Made by a program: the position numbers and the translations under genes
Part shown: piece after piece, positions 63,550 through 64,000 of the stretch
Numbering within the stretch: position 1 is the stretch's first letter
Layout: each line of letters starts with the position of its first letter
DNA from: JBGPTK01 sp963797765
Lineage (GTDB): Bacteria > Acidobacteriota > Terriglobia > Acidiferrales > UBA7541
Reading direction: 5' to 3'
Assembly: GCA_963797765.1 (NCBI GenBank)
Contig: CAWCQU010000002.1
Coordinates: 1,612,001 to 1,676,000 of the forward strand
DNA: 64,000 nucleotides
Notes under the pieces: generated by a model
Databases searched by the model: none
The model's input: the letters and a program-made list of their open reading frames with translations, nothing else
Told to the model about the DNA's origin: nothing

Positions 63550-64000
63550 GCAGTCCATCTCTCGAAATCCTCGTGGCCAAATCAAAGTCCGCCAAGCTCC
63601 GCTAAACCCGTTCTCTGCATCTACGATTTTTGGAGTCCGATGCTTTGCATAGGACCCGATAGTTTTGATCGGGACGCTCTTCTCCCGGTCTCATTCCGTC
63701 TCTGCGGTAAGTCTTGTCTTGCCTTTCCGTATTAGTTTTACCCCAACCGTTCCTCCAAACACCACAGGCACACCCCTTGCATTTCTGTGAATCCATGCTA
63801 TCCAATATAGGGGGGTGTAAATGCGCCAAACGTGGCGAAAACGCGATGAAATGGGCGGAAAAGTGGCTCCAAAAATGGGCTTCTTATCTCTTAGCTAATC
63901 GCAGTTCTAATCGCCAGTGAAGACCACAGTCGAAATATGCTAAACCATTCAAAACACGACGAGATACGAAATCCTAATCGCTCCTATATCGCCTATTCCA
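63550..64000. other. Intergenic region at the window edge
   Basis: I see no supported gene. There is a hairpin CCCGAT / ATCGGG at 63655-63674, similar to that at 13420, and a minus-strand TTACCGCAGAG repeat at 63698-63711. A 75-codon minus-strand frame (63602-63829) has six cysteines but no ribosome site and overlaps both repeats. The last 150 bases are AT-richer than the rest. Confidence 0.4.

Noticed and set aside
63602..63829. 75-codon Cys-containing minus-strand frame
   Set aside because: It runs across two intergenic repeats and has no ribosome site.

Overview
The window is a 64 kb stretch of a bacterial chromosome, most likely from an Acidobacteriota member. The evidence is a PadR regulator followed by several large FtsX/MacB-type permeases of the acidobacterial duplicated-permease (ADOP) kind, a secreted protein of the acidobacterial VWFA-related family, many Tat or Sec secreted hydrolases, moderately high GC, and short dispersed palindromic repeats. 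There is no rRNA, no recognisable tRNA, no CRISPR array, and no intact transposase or phage gene. It reads as ordinary chromosome with mixed housekeeping and accessory genes.

Layout. 1-4.5 kb: a padR-ADOP operon on the minus strand, in which one permease is frameshifted and the next has lost its middle. 4.7-8.7 kb: a PuuD-like membrane protein, queG, and two secreted proteins of unknown function; a 78-bp repeat flanks one of them. 8.7-13.4 kb: an Arg-rich protein of unknown function with a probable leaderless promoter, a 727-residue radical SAM enzyme resembling the tetraether / membrane-spanning lipid synthases, an FmdB zinc ribbon and a LysE exporter. 13.5-21.3 kb: a Tat-exported MBL hydrolase, an S9 peptidase fused to a SUMF1-like domain, a MITE-like element, a TPR protein, a tiny Cys-rich protein and a class C beta-lactamase-fold protein without the usual serine. 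21.5-28.4 kb: CstA (frameshifted) with YbdD, YjbQ, an EAL-HDOD protein and a translationally coupled CHASE2/FecR pair. 28.5-36.5 kb: a C45 hydrolase, a BON protein, a saccharopine-dehydrogenase-like protein, moaA behind a structured leader with terminator, DUF2203 and a frameshifted YyaL. 36.5-45.1 kb: thiC overlapping an ACT-domain gene, a methyltransferase, an isolated nuoB, a Rieske protein, an EVE protein, an amidohydrolase, a cyclase and a rhomboid protease. 45.2-57.8 kb: mostly minus strand, including pyk, gpmI, eno (three lower-glycolysis enzymes) and glgC. 58-63.5 kb: rpsU, a zinc ribbon protein, a Tat-signal aminotransferase, DinB, a BAAT-type hydrolase and an ACR3 arsenite exporter.

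Four genes (ADOP permease, secreted protein at 7.9-8.5 kb, cstA, yyaL) are each split by a single shift of frame with both halves well preserved. This may be real decay, but four clean +/-1 events in 64 kb also fit residual indel errors in a metagenomic or long-read assembly.

The most interesting items are the radical SAM candidate for membrane-spanning lipid synthesis, the moaA leader with mutually exclusive hairpins, the padR palindrome that contains its own start codon, the peptidase-SUMF1 fusion, and enzyme folds with altered catalytic residues (Ser to Glu in the beta-lactamase fold; no HxH in the amidohydrolase). I found no wholly new multigene system that I can defend. Functions given are from motif recognition by eye; no database search was possible.
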